From: a virus
DNA: 36,519 nt
IMG/VR virus record: IMGVR_UViG_3300036781_000839
Location: 1-36,519 of that record
Strand: one strand, 5' to 3'
Shown piece by piece: positions 16,365-24,675 of the stretch. Below the pieces are notes generated by a model that was given only the letters and a program-made list of their open reading frames with translations, did no database searches and had not been told where the DNA came from. Within the stretch, counting starts at the first letter, position 1; the number at the start of each line of letters is the position of its first letter. A program made the translations under genes and the position numbers.

Positions 16365-16784
16365 TTAAGCCGCTTCGACGGTGATGGGATAGCGGCCGAC
16401 ATCGACCCACACGCCTTCGTCAGTGATATCGACGACGACGCCGGCGATGGCAGTGCCCGTACGAGCCACGGTGCTGTCGTCTTCGACATAGGCGACGGCG
16501 CCGATATCCAGACGTGTGCACGCACTGGTGGCCGAGTTGTCGAACGCAAAGCAGTCGCGGCGAAGGCTGGCCTGCAAATCGCCGTCGGCGCCTTTGGAGT
16601 TGTCGACGTCACATTCGTTGACACCGACGACGTTCCGGCCGGCCTTGGTCGCGGGCACGGCGAAGCCCGTGGCATTGAGTGCCACCAGGCCACCGGTGAA
16701 AAGGAGCGTGGCGGCGGCGACAACGTGTCCGACCTGGTCGCCGTTGCGACGCGGCGTCAGGCGGCCCTGGGTGAGCTGGGTCAT
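16365..16784 (-). CDS. Capsid decoration/head protein between gpI and gpT
   Basis: 139 residues, beta-rich with alternating Val/Ala/Gly strands and several Asp. Position between protease/scaffold and major capsid protein, size and composition fit a decoration or head-stabilising protein of Mu-like phages. AAGGAC precedes the ATG by 8-13 nt. Three Cys (NECDV, RRDCF, SACTR) are seen. The exact family cannot be named with certainty from the sequence alone. Confidence 0.78.
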   Translation of the reverse strand: MTQLTQGRLTPRRNGDQVGHVVAAATLLFTGGLVALNATGFAVPATKAGRNVVGVNECDVDNSKGADGDLQASLRRDCFAFDNSATSACTRLDIGAVAYVEDDSTVARTGTAIAGVVVDITDEGVWVDVGRYPITVEAA

Positions 16785-16796
16785 GGGTATCTGTCC

Positions 16797-17759
16797 TTAC
16801 TTGGTGGCTTTGGTAGCCAGGAAGGCGGCGGGATCAAGGCCGGTGGCCTGGCACACGGCCAGCTCTTCGGCGTTGAGGGCGGTTTCGGTGGCGCCGCCGG
16901 GCTTGTCCAGATCCTTCTGGTCGGGCGCAATGACCGCCGCAACGTTGACGTAATCCTTGAAGCGAGCCAGGCCGGCCGAGTCCGAACAGCTGGCACGGTG
17001 GTAGGCCTCGGTGGCGGGCGTGATCTTGCCGGCCGCCAGGGCACCGCTGATCGCGGTATCCACGGCGGCGGTGTGTTCGGCGGCATCCCGGGTAGCCAGC
17101 GCCTGTTCGGCGTTGACAGCACGGGCCTGCAACGTGTCGTAGTCCGACCGAGGCACGAAGCGTTCCAGGCTGGGGTTCTCGCTGTTGGCCGCTTGCGCGG
17201 TCTTCAGCTGGGTGATGGCGGCAATAGCCGCCTCATCGGTTGCGTCGGCGGTGAGGCCGAGCGCACCCGCAATCGCTGCGGATAGGGCCACAGGTGTTTC
17301 CTCGCTGTTGAGCGCCGTCAGGCGCAGGTTGGGAGTGTTGAGAATTGCCGCACTGACCAGCCGCGCGATGCGCTTGGTGGTCGGGTCGTAGTCGAAGACG
17401 GGGCTGAGGTACTTGTACTCGCGGTTGAGGACCTGCTGACCACCGCGCGGGGTCCAATCCACCTGACCCCAGAGCGCTCCGTCGCGGGACTCCAACTGTT
17501 TGATCCATGCGGCGGCCGGCGCGTCGCCGCCCGTGGGTGCCTGGAGCTGGGTCGCATGGTTCCAGTCGATGACGACGTCGAGGCCACGCTCGCCAAAGGT
17601 GGCAAGCACCTGGTCGGCAGCGAGCTGGTCGAAGACCCAGCTGCGGCCGTCAAGGCCGGTGACGTTGGGTCCGGCCGGAATCAGCTCCACCCACTCGGGA
17701 GCGGCGCCATCGACGGCGGCGAGTTCGACATTAAGAGCGAGGTGAGTTTTGCGTGGCAT
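16797..17759 (-). CDS. I: gpI-like prohead protease/scaffold
   Basis: 320 residues. The first 190 match Mu gpI: WVELIPAGPNVTGLDGR, VVIDWNHAT with a likely catalytic His68, and YKYLSPVF with a likely catalytic Ser119. The last 130 are helical, Ala-rich and acidic, as expected for the scaffold part. In Mu the scaffold is also made from an internal in-frame start (gene Z); no Met occurs in the C-terminal half here, so a separate scaffold would need GTG or TTG. There is no Shine-Dalgarno before the ATG, and a regulatory dyad ends 34 nt upstream. Confidence 0.92.
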   Translation of the reverse strand: MPRKTHLALNVELAAVDGAAPEWVELIPAGPNVTGLDGRSWVFDQLAADQVLATFGERGLDVVIDWNHATQLQAPTGGDAPAAAWIKQLESRDGALWGQVDWTPRGGQQVLNREYKYLSPVFDYDPTTKRIARLVSAAILNTPNLRLTALNSEETPVALSAAIAGALGLTADATDEAAIAAITQLKTAQAANSENPSLERFVPRSDYDTLQARAVNAEQALATRDAAEHTAAVDTAISGALAAGKITPATEAYHRASCSDSAGLARFKDYVNVAAVIAPDQKDLDKPGGATETALNAEELAVCQATGLDPAAFLATKATK

Positions 17760-17993
17760 GGGGCCATGTTCAGCCCCGCGCGCGCAGCCCCGTTATTCAA
17801 GGGCTTGTTATAAAACCGGCATGCCCCTCGGAAGGGCTTTTTGCCAGAAAACGACCTGGCAGCCGGCAGGTGGGATGCCGAGACCGGGCAGGCATCCCCT
17901 CCATGGCATTTAAAACGCATTTTAGAGCCCGGCGCCACCCCCTTCCGGTATCTCTGCCGTCACCCACCCCCTCGCAGGGCGACCACGGGCGTT
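17760..17993. other. G-I spacer at the prophage centre; possible strong gyrase site
   Basis: This 234-base gap between gpG and gpI is the largest spacer inside the structural genes and lies near the middle of the prophage. In Mu the strong gyrase site needed for replicative transposition is in the same G-I interval. The spacer also holds an 8-bp inverted repeat (GGGATGCC/GGCATCCC, 17872-17898), an A/T-rich patch at 17909-17923 and the late dyad. No open frame here looks coding. Gyrase binding is inferred from place only. Confidence 0.45.
17794..17810 (-). promoter_or_regulatory. Putative late operator/promoter, copy B (before gpI)
   Basis: The minus strand reads TAACAAGCCCTTGAATA. It ends exactly 34 nt before the gpI ATG, the same distance as copy A from the gp46 ATG. 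The two 34-base spacers also match at 21 positions, including AACATG at the same place. Mu has its PI promoter upstream of gene I. Activator binding is inferred. Confidence 0.62.
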
Positions 17994-18587
17994 TTAGGCG
18001 ATGGCTCCTCCGCCCGAATCGCTGGCACCGAAATCCTCCAGGATGTAATCCCACAGCACATCGAGGATGTCCTGCTCATCCTTGGCGCTCAGCCCGAGGT
18101 ACGGGCGTGCCGGAATCTCGGTTTCATGCGCACCTATCGTGACGTCCTGGACGAAGTTGGCGTGCTTGGCCTTGACGAAGCGATGGCCCACCTCGCCGCT
18201 CTGCTTGTCCTGGCGGAAGTTCACCGTGCCCTTGCGGGCGGCGTGGTGCACCTTGCCACCGAGCTGCTGGATCGCACCGTAGACAAGATCAGTACCGACG
18301 TGCAGCTCGTCACCCTCCACCTGGTAGTGAATGGAGCTTTGCAGAGCAAGGCTCTCACGCAGGATGCCGGGTCCCTTCTTGTGGGCCAGCGTGCGCGGCG
18401 ACAACGGGGCCCACGGTGCACCCGTAGGCGAAATGGCCTGGCCGAACCGCTGCTGGGTACTCGGTACGAGTACTTCGCCGATCTCGGCCAAGGCATCCTG
18501 CACGTGGTCCAGGCGCTTGGCGAGATGCGCCAGGCGCGCAGCAACCTCCTTGACGTTGACCTCGATGCTGTAGCTGACGCCGCTCAT
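17994..18587 (-). CDS. G: Virion morphogenesis protein gpG
   Basis: 197 residues of the Mu gpG family, a tail-completion type protein. It opens SGVSYSIEVNVKEVAARLAHLAKRL; QQRFGQAISPTGAPWAPLSPRTLAHKK is the recognisable core, and RPYLGLSAKDEQDILDVLWDYI is the C-terminal signature. The ATG overlaps the gpF stop (TAATG). It is followed by the G-I spacer, where a transcription unit probably ends. Confidence 0.93.
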   Translation of the reverse strand: MSGVSYSIEVNVKEVAARLAHLAKRLDHVQDALAEIGEVLVPSTQQRFGQAISPTGAPWAPLSPRTLAHKKGPGILRESLALQSSIHYQVEGDELHVGTDLVYGAIQQLGGKVHHAARKGTVNFRQDKQSGEVGHRFVKAKHANFVQDVTIGAHETEIPARPYLGLSAKDEQDILDVLWDYILEDFGASDSGGGAIA

Positions 18588-19882
18588 TACAGGGCGCCGT
18601 CCAGGAGCTGGTACCGCTCGGTCGCCAGATGAGCGGCATCGAGCAATGCCAGAGTCTGCAGGCGCCCGGATACAGCGCCGCCCTGTCCACGGCCGCGCGG
18701 CCCCGTGGCGTCCAGGGCAAACGATGCGACTGCAAAGCGTCCGTCAGCGATGGCATGGGCGTACAGGAGCTGCTGCGCGTGCGCGTCCCACAACACGGGC
18801 ACCGTTCCATCAGCCAACACCTGCGGAAGATCCTGGGCAAGCCGCTGCAGCGCAGACAGGGCATTGCCCTCGGTGCTGGCCAGCGCGGTGGCCAACGCGT
18901 CGTCATCCGCCGTCAGCAAGGCGCTGGTTAACGGCTTGTCCGCCCGTCCGGGCAAGGTGCCCTGGTCGAGCCGTTGGGCCACACGCGGTCGAACGAAACC
19001 CACCGGCTGCTGGACGGATGGCATGTCGGCATCTGCGCTTTGCGCACGGCGAACGGCCGCTGGCCAGTCCGCGAACATGTCGGCCTGGCGACGTTGCGCA
19101 TCGCTCAGGGCGGCATCGCGAAACGGCTTAGGCATGGTCATGATCTTTTGCCCCATGCGATCAGCCGCTGGCATCGATGCAGCCGCCTGGCCCACGTTGT
19201 AGTCAAACCCGGGATCGATGCCCGTCGTGTCGTCCACGCTCGTCGGTGCCTCGTCGGGACCCGTCTTGCCCAGGGCATCCATATCGCGCTGAGCGAGCGT
19301 CCGGGTGGTGCACTGACAGCCGTAGCCGTTCGGGCAGTAGTGCGTGTTCCACCAAGGATCATCGACAAGCAGGATGGTGCCGTTCCACGCCAGGTGTTGA
19401 GGGCGCGGGTGGCGCACCGAATCGTTGTGCACATATTCCATATACGGCCGGCGATGCTTGATCGCCTGGATCTGCTGCCAGCGCCCGGCCATATAGCTGC
19501 TGCGCACGTTGGTCGTGTAGATGATCCGGGTACGCCAGTTGCGACCTCCGTTGTACTCCCAGCCGGTGCGCGCAACGACAGCGTCGAAGTCCTTACGGAA
19601 GCTTTCGATGGAGCCGCCGCCCAGCACGGCCTTATCCACCGCCTTGCGCAGGTCATCGAGCAGATCCACGCGTGCCGCACCAGCGACCATGAAAGCCTGT
19701 GCATGGTCCTCCCGCTGAACATCGCGCCAGGTATCGGTGGGTACGTTGACCTTGCGCCGCCAGAAAGCAGCCTGCTCTTTGAAAGGCAGGCTGGTGGCCG
19801 TGGGAGCGCTGACGCTGGCAGGCGAGCCAATCTCCTGCCAGCGTCCATCGACCAGGCGAAGCCGCGGCTTGGTATCAGCCAC
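18587..19882 (-). CDS. F: Minor head protein gpF (Mu F-like, SPP1 gp7-type domain)
   Basis: 431 residues. The N-terminal two thirds carry the Mu F/SPP1 gp7 domain: KEQAAFWRRKVNVPTDTW at the start of the helical part, TNVRSSYMAGRWQQI, then PRPQHLAWNGTIL and WWNTHYCPNGYGCQC, a Cys/His-containing ending typical of the family. It attaches near the portal and enters or guides DNA packaging and ejection. The GTG start overlaps the portal stop and has GGAGG 6-10 nt upstream. The C-terminal 150 residues are less conserved. Confidence 0.93.
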   Translation of the reverse strand: MADTKPRLRLVDGRWQEIGSPASVSAPTATSLPFKEQAAFWRRKVNVPTDTWRDVQREDHAQAFMVAGAARVDLLDDLRKAVDKAVLGGGSIESFRKDFDAVVARTGWEYNGGRNWRTRIIYTTNVRSSYMAGRWQQIQAIKHRRPYMEYVHNDSVRHPRPQHLAWNGTILLVDDPWWNTHYCPNGYGCQCTTRTLAQRDMDALGKTGPDEAPTSVDDTTGIDPGFDYNVGQAAASMPAADRMGQKIMTMPKPFRDAALSDAQRRQADMFADWPAAVRRAQSADADMPSVQQPVGFVRPRVAQRLDQGTLPGRADKPLTSALLTADDDALATALASTEGNALSALQRLAQDLPQVLADGTVPVLWDAHAQQLLYAHAIADGRFAVASFALDATGPRGRGQGGAVSGRLQTLALLDAAHLATERYQLLDGAL

Positions 19883-21440
19883 TGGCCGCCTCCTGCATCA
19901 GGTCGTAGCGGCCCGATGCCTGTGCAGCATCCAGCGCGTCCTGCATGCCTTGAGCGAACCCATCCAGACTCAGCTCAGCGAACTGAGCGAACAAACCATC
20001 GCGGACGTCGTCCAAGGTCGCGGCCTGGTCAACAACGGCGCGGATCTGGTCCAGCCACTGATCTGTGATCGCACCTTGCTGCGTATCGAGCTGAAGCGCG
20101 ATCGCATCGACGCGGTCGACGGACACGGCGGCATCTGCTGGCGTCGGCTGCACCTCAGCGTTGAGTGCGCGATTGGCGGCGACGGACTTTGGCGTTGCCG
20201 ATTGCAACAAGACGGCACCGGGTGCTGGATCGGCAAGCCCCAACTTGTCTCGTACCACGCTCTGCTCGACCTGAAGTCCCAGCGGCACAAGGATGCCCAG
20301 CGCCTTGACCAGTGCGGCGACATCCTCGGGCTTGGGGACGTTAACGGTCAGACGCGGATAGCGACCGGGCCCGAAGTTCAGGTCGATGAAGCCGCGCACC
20401 AGTTGGCGTTGAAGCGTGTTCTGCAGCGCCTTGGCATCAGCCGTGAGCAGATCCTCGCGTACGAGCTGGTGCACCTGCGCCTGCGCCATGCTCGCCCCGT
20501 CATCGGCGGTCATGGTCTGACCGATGACGCCCTTGCTCACCTGCTTGTCCCACCATTCCGCCAAACCACGGAAGAAGTCGCCGGCACCCGCCGTCTGCGC
20601 TGCCGTCTGGAAGTCGATGGACATGCCGGAGGGCATCACTGCCGCCGCGTCACTGCCGAGGTTGGCTACGGCCGACATCAGCTTGGCGATATCGTCCGCG
20701 CTCGCTCCGGGACCGTACTTGCCGACGCGCATGGGAAGGCCATAGATGTCCGCGAACGACATCCAATCCTTCCACGCCCAGGACTTGCACATGTAAGCCA
20801 CGGCAGCGAGTCGCGCGAGGCCGCCACGAATGGGAAGGCCCGGCCGGATGCGCGGGTAGTGCACCACGAACTTGTAGGGCGCTAGGGCGATGCCATTGAC
20901 CATGTCCTGCGGGTCGATCAGCCGAAGCTCACGGCCCGTGTCACGGTCGAAACGGAAATGACGGGGATCGCGCTCCTTGTAGTCGCACGGCATCCACGTC
21001 TTGCCACTCTTGTCCCACATGATCTCGCTGACCGCGTAGCCGGCGCCCAGGGCGTTGACGAGGTCCGCCCGCAGCTCGTCGAACTCCGGAGCCGCGACCA
21101 GTTCGCGAAGCGCGTCAGCCATGCGCACGTCGGCGGCATCATCGGTGAGCGATTCGACCGTCACATCGAGGCCCGACGCAGCGAGCTTTCGCGTACCCAG
21201 CACGCTAGCGTAATGCAGGTCACGCTCTTCCATCTCCAGGGCAAGCGTGAGGTACTCATCGGCGTCGCCCTGGTTGGCGGCTTCCAACATCGCGGCGAGG
21301 CGTCCCGGCGAAAGGCTGCCGGCCGTTGACGGGTACCACGTCGAACGGATGCCCGTGAGCGAGGGCGCGGACAGTTCTTCCGTGAGCTGGTCGTATTCGA
21401 TGGGTCGACCGTACTGGTCGAGGATGGTGGACTGCGCCAT
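19875..21440 (-). CDS. Portal protein (Mu gp29, DUF935)
   Basis: 521 residues, the length of the Mu gp29 portal. Signatures are ILDQYGRPI at the start, LEMEERDLHYASVLGTRKLA, GYAVSEIMWDKSGKTW and WAWKDWMSFADIYGLPMRVGKY. It forms the dodecameric ring at the head vertex through which DNA enters. The gene follows the terminase gene by 3 bases and starts with ATG. Confidence 0.96.
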   Translation of the reverse strand: MAQSTILDQYGRPIEYDQLTEELSAPSLTGIRSTWYPSTAGSLSPGRLAAMLEAANQGDADEYLTLALEMEERDLHYASVLGTRKLAASGLDVTVESLTDDAADVRMADALRELVAAPEFDELRADLVNALGAGYAVSEIMWDKSGKTWMPCDYKERDPRHFRFDRDTGRELRLIDPQDMVNGIALAPYKFVVHYPRIRPGLPIRGGLARLAAVAYMCKSWAWKDWMSFADIYGLPMRVGKYGPGASADDIAKLMSAVANLGSDAAAVMPSGMSIDFQTAAQTAGAGDFFRGLAEWWDKQVSKGVIGQTMTADDGASMAQAQVHQLVREDLLTADAKALQNTLQRQLVRGFIDLNFGPGRYPRLTVNVPKPEDVAALVKALGILVPLGLQVEQSVVRDKLGLADPAPGAVLLQSATPKSVAANRALNAEVQPTPADAAVSVDRVDAIALQLDTQQGAITDQWLDQIRAVVDQAATLDDVRDGLFAQFAELSLDGFAQGMQDALDAAQASGRYDLMQEAASG

Positions 21441-21443
21441 GGT

Positions 21444-22967
21444 TTAAAGACCTTTCTCGGTGCGCCATCCACCGCTGCGCTTGATAGCGCGCGGCAGATC
21501 GGCAGTGGGTTTGACGCGGTGGATCGCATAGACCACAACATCCTGGCGACTGGCGTAGTGCGCGATCGCAAGAGCAATGGCGGCATCGGCGTGTCGCGGC
21601 TGGTTGTCCTGGCCTTTGCCCTTGTAGCCGTCGGGAAGACGGCCGACGCCCTTAATAAGCTTCAGCGCTCGCAGGTCGTTGCGGATGTCGATGTCCTTGG
21701 GAATATCGAACGCACCGTCTTCGAAGGCAGTCTTGAAGGCGGGCATCTGCTCGCGGTACCAGCTCTCACTCAGCATCAGCCGCTCGATGTGTTCCTCGCC
21801 ATACTTCTGCCACGCGAACTCGGCCAGCGACTGCCCGTTGCCGCGCGCATCGAGCACGCCCTTGGTGAATCGCGGCAAGCGATCGATGACAAAGAACAGG
21901 ATCTGCTCCTGCTGGCGGAACGGGATGCCGCGCAGCTCCAGCATGAAGGGCACCCTTCGGCGGAGTCGCTGCAGGGTCTGAATGGGGGCGATGACGGTCA
22001 AGTCATGGTCACGACCAAAGTCCTGGCCGAAGGCGTGTTCGAGCGTCGGATCGAGGGCTTCCAGGAGCGGCAGCACCTCGCCCTCCAGCCACGCTTGGCA
22101 CGCATTCCACCGGGTGTGATCGTCCAGGGCGGCAAACGCGACCGGCTGCGACCACCGCAGTACGGGGACATCGATTGACCTTGCCTCGATCAGTGCGCCA
22201 GACAGGTAAGCGTCGGTGCCGTTGGACGGAACGCAGTCCAGTTCCTCGGCAGCGCCGTCGCCATAGAACTTGTAGACGCCCGCGACCCATTCGTCCTGGC
22301 CAGCCTGCGTCCACTCGACGCCCATCCGGGAGCAGACCCTGCGGTAAAGTCCGTTGGCGATGGCCGTGGCGAAGTCGATGCGGTGAATCGAGCCGGAGCG
22401 CTTGCCAGCATGGATATCCGTGATCAGCTCGTTGAAGGCGTTCGTCTGACCGTTATGTGTGCTGATCACGCGGACCTTTCCGCCCCAGATCAGCAGCGCC
22501 ATGGCAGCCTTGAGCAGCTCATCGAGCTGGTCATGGAACGCGGCCTCATCGATCACCACCACGCCCTGACGTCCGCGAAGATTCGACGGACGGGAAGTCA
22601 GTGCAACGATGCGGTGGCCGCTGTCGGGAAACCGAATCGTGAAGGTCTTGATGCTCTTGTCTTCCTCGCTCTCGCCCTCCCAGATGCCTTCCTCCATCTC
22701 GCCCGCCGCGTAGTTGAACGCGCGTGCGAACATGGCACATGCCTCGATGTACTCGATGGTCATGTCCTGGTTGTAGGCGATGTAGTAGACGTTCTGGCCG
22801 CCCGCTGCCTTGGCGGATGCGGCGATCAACACGTCGTCAGCTGCCTCCGCCCAGGTGAGGCCGGTACGGCGAGACTTCTCAGCAACCTTGAACGGCGAGT
22901 CGTCGGCGATCCACTGCTGCTGGTACGGCATCAGCACGGCGCTGCTGACGCTGGCTAGGTTACTCAT
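21444..22967 (-). CDS. Terminase large subunit (Mu gp28)
   Basis: 507 residues. The ATPase part has a Walker A-like KSRRTGLT (31-38, the form usual in this family) and Walker B VVIDEA (137-142). The C-terminal nuclease begins with GQDFGRDHDLTVI and has further acidic residues downstream (ARGNGQSLAEF, HADAAIALAIAHYA). It drives headful packaging of integrated Mu-type DNA with flanking host sequence. The ATG is within the end of the gp27 gene (ATGA). Confidence 0.96.
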   Translation of the reverse strand: MSNLASVSSAVLMPYQQQWIADDSPFKVAEKSRRTGLTWAEAADDVLIAASAKAAGGQNVYYIAYNQDMTIEYIEACAMFARAFNYAAGEMEEGIWEGESEEDKSIKTFTIRFPDSGHRIVALTSRPSNLRGRQGVVVIDEAAFHDQLDELLKAAMALLIWGGKVRVISTHNGQTNAFNELITDIHAGKRSGSIHRIDFATAIANGLYRRVCSRMGVEWTQAGQDEWVAGVYKFYGDGAAEELDCVPSNGTDAYLSGALIEARSIDVPVLRWSQPVAFAALDDHTRWNACQAWLEGEVLPLLEALDPTLEHAFGQDFGRDHDLTVIAPIQTLQRLRRRVPFMLELRGIPFRQQEQILFFVIDRLPRFTKGVLDARGNGQSLAEFAWQKYGEEHIERLMLSESWYREQMPAFKTAFEDGAFDIPKDIDIRNDLRALKLIKGVGRLPDGYKGKGQDNQPRHADAAIALAIAHYASRQDVVVYAIHRVKPTADLPRAIKRSGGWRTEKGL

Positions 22968-23479
22968 TGGCCGATACCGAGGATCTTGTGGCGGATCTCG
23001 TCGGCAGTTTCAGCCGTGAGCCCACCTTTGCGGGCGATCTTGTCAACTTCGGCGGCCGCGCTTTCACGCTGGACGCGAACTTCGGCGGCGTACTTCTTCT
23101 GGCTGATCGTGGTCCGGCCAAGGTCGGCGATCGCTCGGGCAAACTTGGGCAGATCCAACTTGTCGCTGTTGGCCGAGACCAGCATCGTGAACAGGCGATC
23201 CTGCACTAGGCGCATCAACGCATCGTTGACGGCGCCGTCGTCGTCCGGCGAACTGGCTACCACCGCGCGCGCCTGCTCAGTGCTCATCTTGACCGCTGCC
23301 AGGCGGTCTTCGAATTCCTGGCCATAGCTGTGCAGCGCGCTCTTGCCGATGGTATAGCCACGCTTGGCCAGCTCGGTCGAAAGGGATTCGTAACCGCTGA
23401 AATTTCCCTCGACCAGGCGATCGTCCAGCCACTGCTTCACAGCGGCCGGCAGCTGGGTGACCTTGCTACGCGGTGCCAT
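22964..23479 (-). CDS. Mu gp27-like small terminase protein (DUF3486)
   Basis: 171 residues of the DUF3486 family. An N-terminal helix-turn-helix (GYESLSTELAKRGYTIGKSALHSYG, roughly 29-53) suggests recognition of the packaging site, and long helices follow, ending RHKILGIGQ. It lies just before gp28, as in Mu, and is taken as the small terminase subunit. Start ATG overlaps the previous stop. Confidence 0.9.
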   Translation of the reverse strand: MAPRSKVTQLPAAVKQWLDDRLVEGNFSGYESLSTELAKRGYTIGKSALHSYGQEFEDRLAAVKMSTEQARAVVASSPDDDGAVNDALMRLVQDRLFTMLVSANSDKLDLPKFARAIADLGRTTISQKKYAAEVRVQRESAAAEVDKIARKGGLTAETADEIRHKILGIGQ

Positions 23480-23787
23480 CAGAATTTCGACGGGCGGGCG
23501 ATGCCCGGCAGGCAGTCCACGGTGTACTCGACCAGGTCAACGCCGTAATGCGTCAGCTCGGCGGACCAGTGCGAGGTATGGACGTCGAGGATCCGCAGCA
23601 GCTTGCGGTCGTCCAGGTAGTCAAGCTCCCGACGCAACTCCTGCATCGTCAGCGACAGTTTCGCGTCGTTGAGCGCAAGCAGCACCGTATGCTCGCTCAC
23701 CGGCAACGGACGGCCAGCATCGAGGATGCGCAGGATGCGCCAACGGGCGGACTCCCGCTGAATCTTGCCCAGGTCGATTTCACTCAC
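23479..23787 (-). CDS. Winged-helix phage protein (gp26/gp25 position)
   Basis: 102 residues forming a compact winged helix: helix ARWRILRILDAG, then SEHTVLLALNDAKLSLTMQELRRELDYLDDRKLLRI. It resembles the small VpaChn25_0724-type proteins present upstream of gp27 in many Mu-like phages. The job is not known; a packaging-site or regulatory DNA-binding role is possible. The GTG start overlaps the previous stop and follows a GGGGGG tract. Confidence 0.78.
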   Translation of the reverse strand: MSEIDLGKIQRESARWRILRILDAGRPLPVSEHTVLLALNDAKLSLTMQELRRELDYLDDRKLLRILDVHTSHWSAELTHYGVDLVEYTVDCLPGIARPSKF

Positions 23788-24167
23788 GATTTATTCCCCC
23801 CGTTGATTTTCATGCTGTAGACCAGCTCCATCAGTCGATCGAGCTTGGAATCCTGCGTGGTCGCAAACCGAATCCAGTCCTCGCGTGTTACGTACTGCCG
23901 AGGAAGCTCATCGCGCAGCTGCTCAACTCGCTGCGCGATGTTGGTTACCCGGCCGGTCGTCTCTTCCAGATTGCTTTCGAGCGTCTCGAACTGATCGCGC
24001 TGGGCTTTCTTCTCAGCCTCGCGCAGCTTTTCCATGGCGTCAAAGCGTTCCTGCATACGCCGTTCGAACTGACCCAGCAGCAACTTGCCGAATGTAAAGA
24101 CGACGCCGGCAAAGGCACTGATGAGGATCAGCACTTCGCGCGTATTGAGCTGGATCACACTGCCCAC
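23784..24167 (-). CDS. DUF2730-like membrane-anchored coiled-coil protein
   Basis: 127 residues. One N-terminal hydrophobic segment (VLILISAFAGVVFTFGKLLL, about 11-30) is followed by a long charged helix with coiled-coil character (RFDAMEKLREAEKKAQRDQF on to RVEQLRDEL). This matches the DUF2730 proteins found at the gp25-gp26 position in Mu-like phages. The GTG at 24167 is selected because GAGGAG stands about 8 nt before it; the longer frame has a basic, non-family N-terminus. It could be a lysis or morphogenesis accessory. Confidence 0.8.
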   Translation of the reverse strand: MGSVIQLNTREVLILISAFAGVVFTFGKLLLGQFERRMQERFDAMEKLREAEKKAQRDQFETLESNLEETTGRVTNIAQRVEQLRDELPRQYVTREDWIRFATTQDSKLDRLMELVYSMKINGGNKS

Positions 24168-24415
24168 GCATTTCTCCTCACGTAATGGGCGGCATGCTGC
24201 TCGGCCACGGTTTCGCACTCTCGACATGCCGTTGCATGCGGTACGGCAGCGAGGCGCTTCTCAGCAATCGGCTCATCGCAATGGACGCATACACGACGCC
24301 CGTCTGCTGCATGCCTGGCAGCGGCACGCGCCAGTCGGCCGCGTTGCAACTGAATGGTGATCAGGGCGTTGCGGTCCGCATCCTCCTGCGCTGAGGCAAT
24401 TTCGAACTCATCCAT
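24155..24415 (-). CDS. TraR/DksA-family C4 zinc-finger protein
   Basis: 86 residues. A helical N-terminus with the pattern EIASAQEDADRNALI is followed by CVHC at 43-46 and CREC at 64-67, the four-Cys zinc finger with 17 residues between pairs typical of TraR/DksA. TraR binds the RNA polymerase secondary channel; phage copies could tune host transcription. Here it sits at the head of the packaging genes, a common place in Mu-like phages. ATG 24415 is preferred to ATG 24424 because GAAGG lies at a workable distance. Confidence 0.88.
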   Translation of the reverse strand: MDEFEIASAQEDADRNALITIQLQRGRLARAAARHAADGRRVCVHCDEPIAEKRLAAVPHATACRECETVAEQHAAHYVRRNAWAV

Positions 24416-24647
24416 GTGCGCCATCCTTCGTGACTCTGTTACGCGTCGCAACGACGTTCCCCGTTTTCATCCAGCGACGAATACCCAGCTCGCAAGCCTT
24501 GGTCAAAGCGACGCCGTTGGCCATGCCAACGTGGGTTGCCCGCTGATCACAGCCGCAATAGCAACGTCTGCGCGAAGCTGGTCGCACTTTCACCATGTAT
24601 CTCTGGTGATCCTGGGCCGAGCCCCATTGCCCCCATGAGCTTTTCAT
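24408..24647 (-). CDS. Small basic Cys-containing protein, unknown
   Basis: 79 residues, strongly basic, with RRRCYCGCDQRATHV in the middle and KACELG later, which may bind a metal. No family is recognised. The ATG at 24647 has GGAAAGGAAG 3-12 nt upstream, and the end overlaps the zinc-finger gene. It lies between the spanin pair and the head genes, so it could be a lysis-late transition gene, but no function is claimed. Confidence 0.65.
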   Translation of the reverse strand: MKSSWGQWGSAQDHQRYMVKVRPASRRRCYCGCDQRATHVGMANGVALTKACELGIRRWMKTGNVVATRNRVTKDGAHG

Positions 24648-24675
24648 CGTCTTCCTTTCCATCCTTTCTCTGATC

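Noticed and set aside
15415-16368. Plus-strand open frame of 317 codons opposite gpT
   Set aside because: It is antisense to the clear capsid gene; high GC gives long open frames on the opposite strand, and the protein resembles nothing.
17841-18632. Plus-strand open frame of 263 codons opposite gpG
   Set aside because: Antisense shadow of gpG and the G-I spacer, with no recognisable domain and no good ribosome-binding site.
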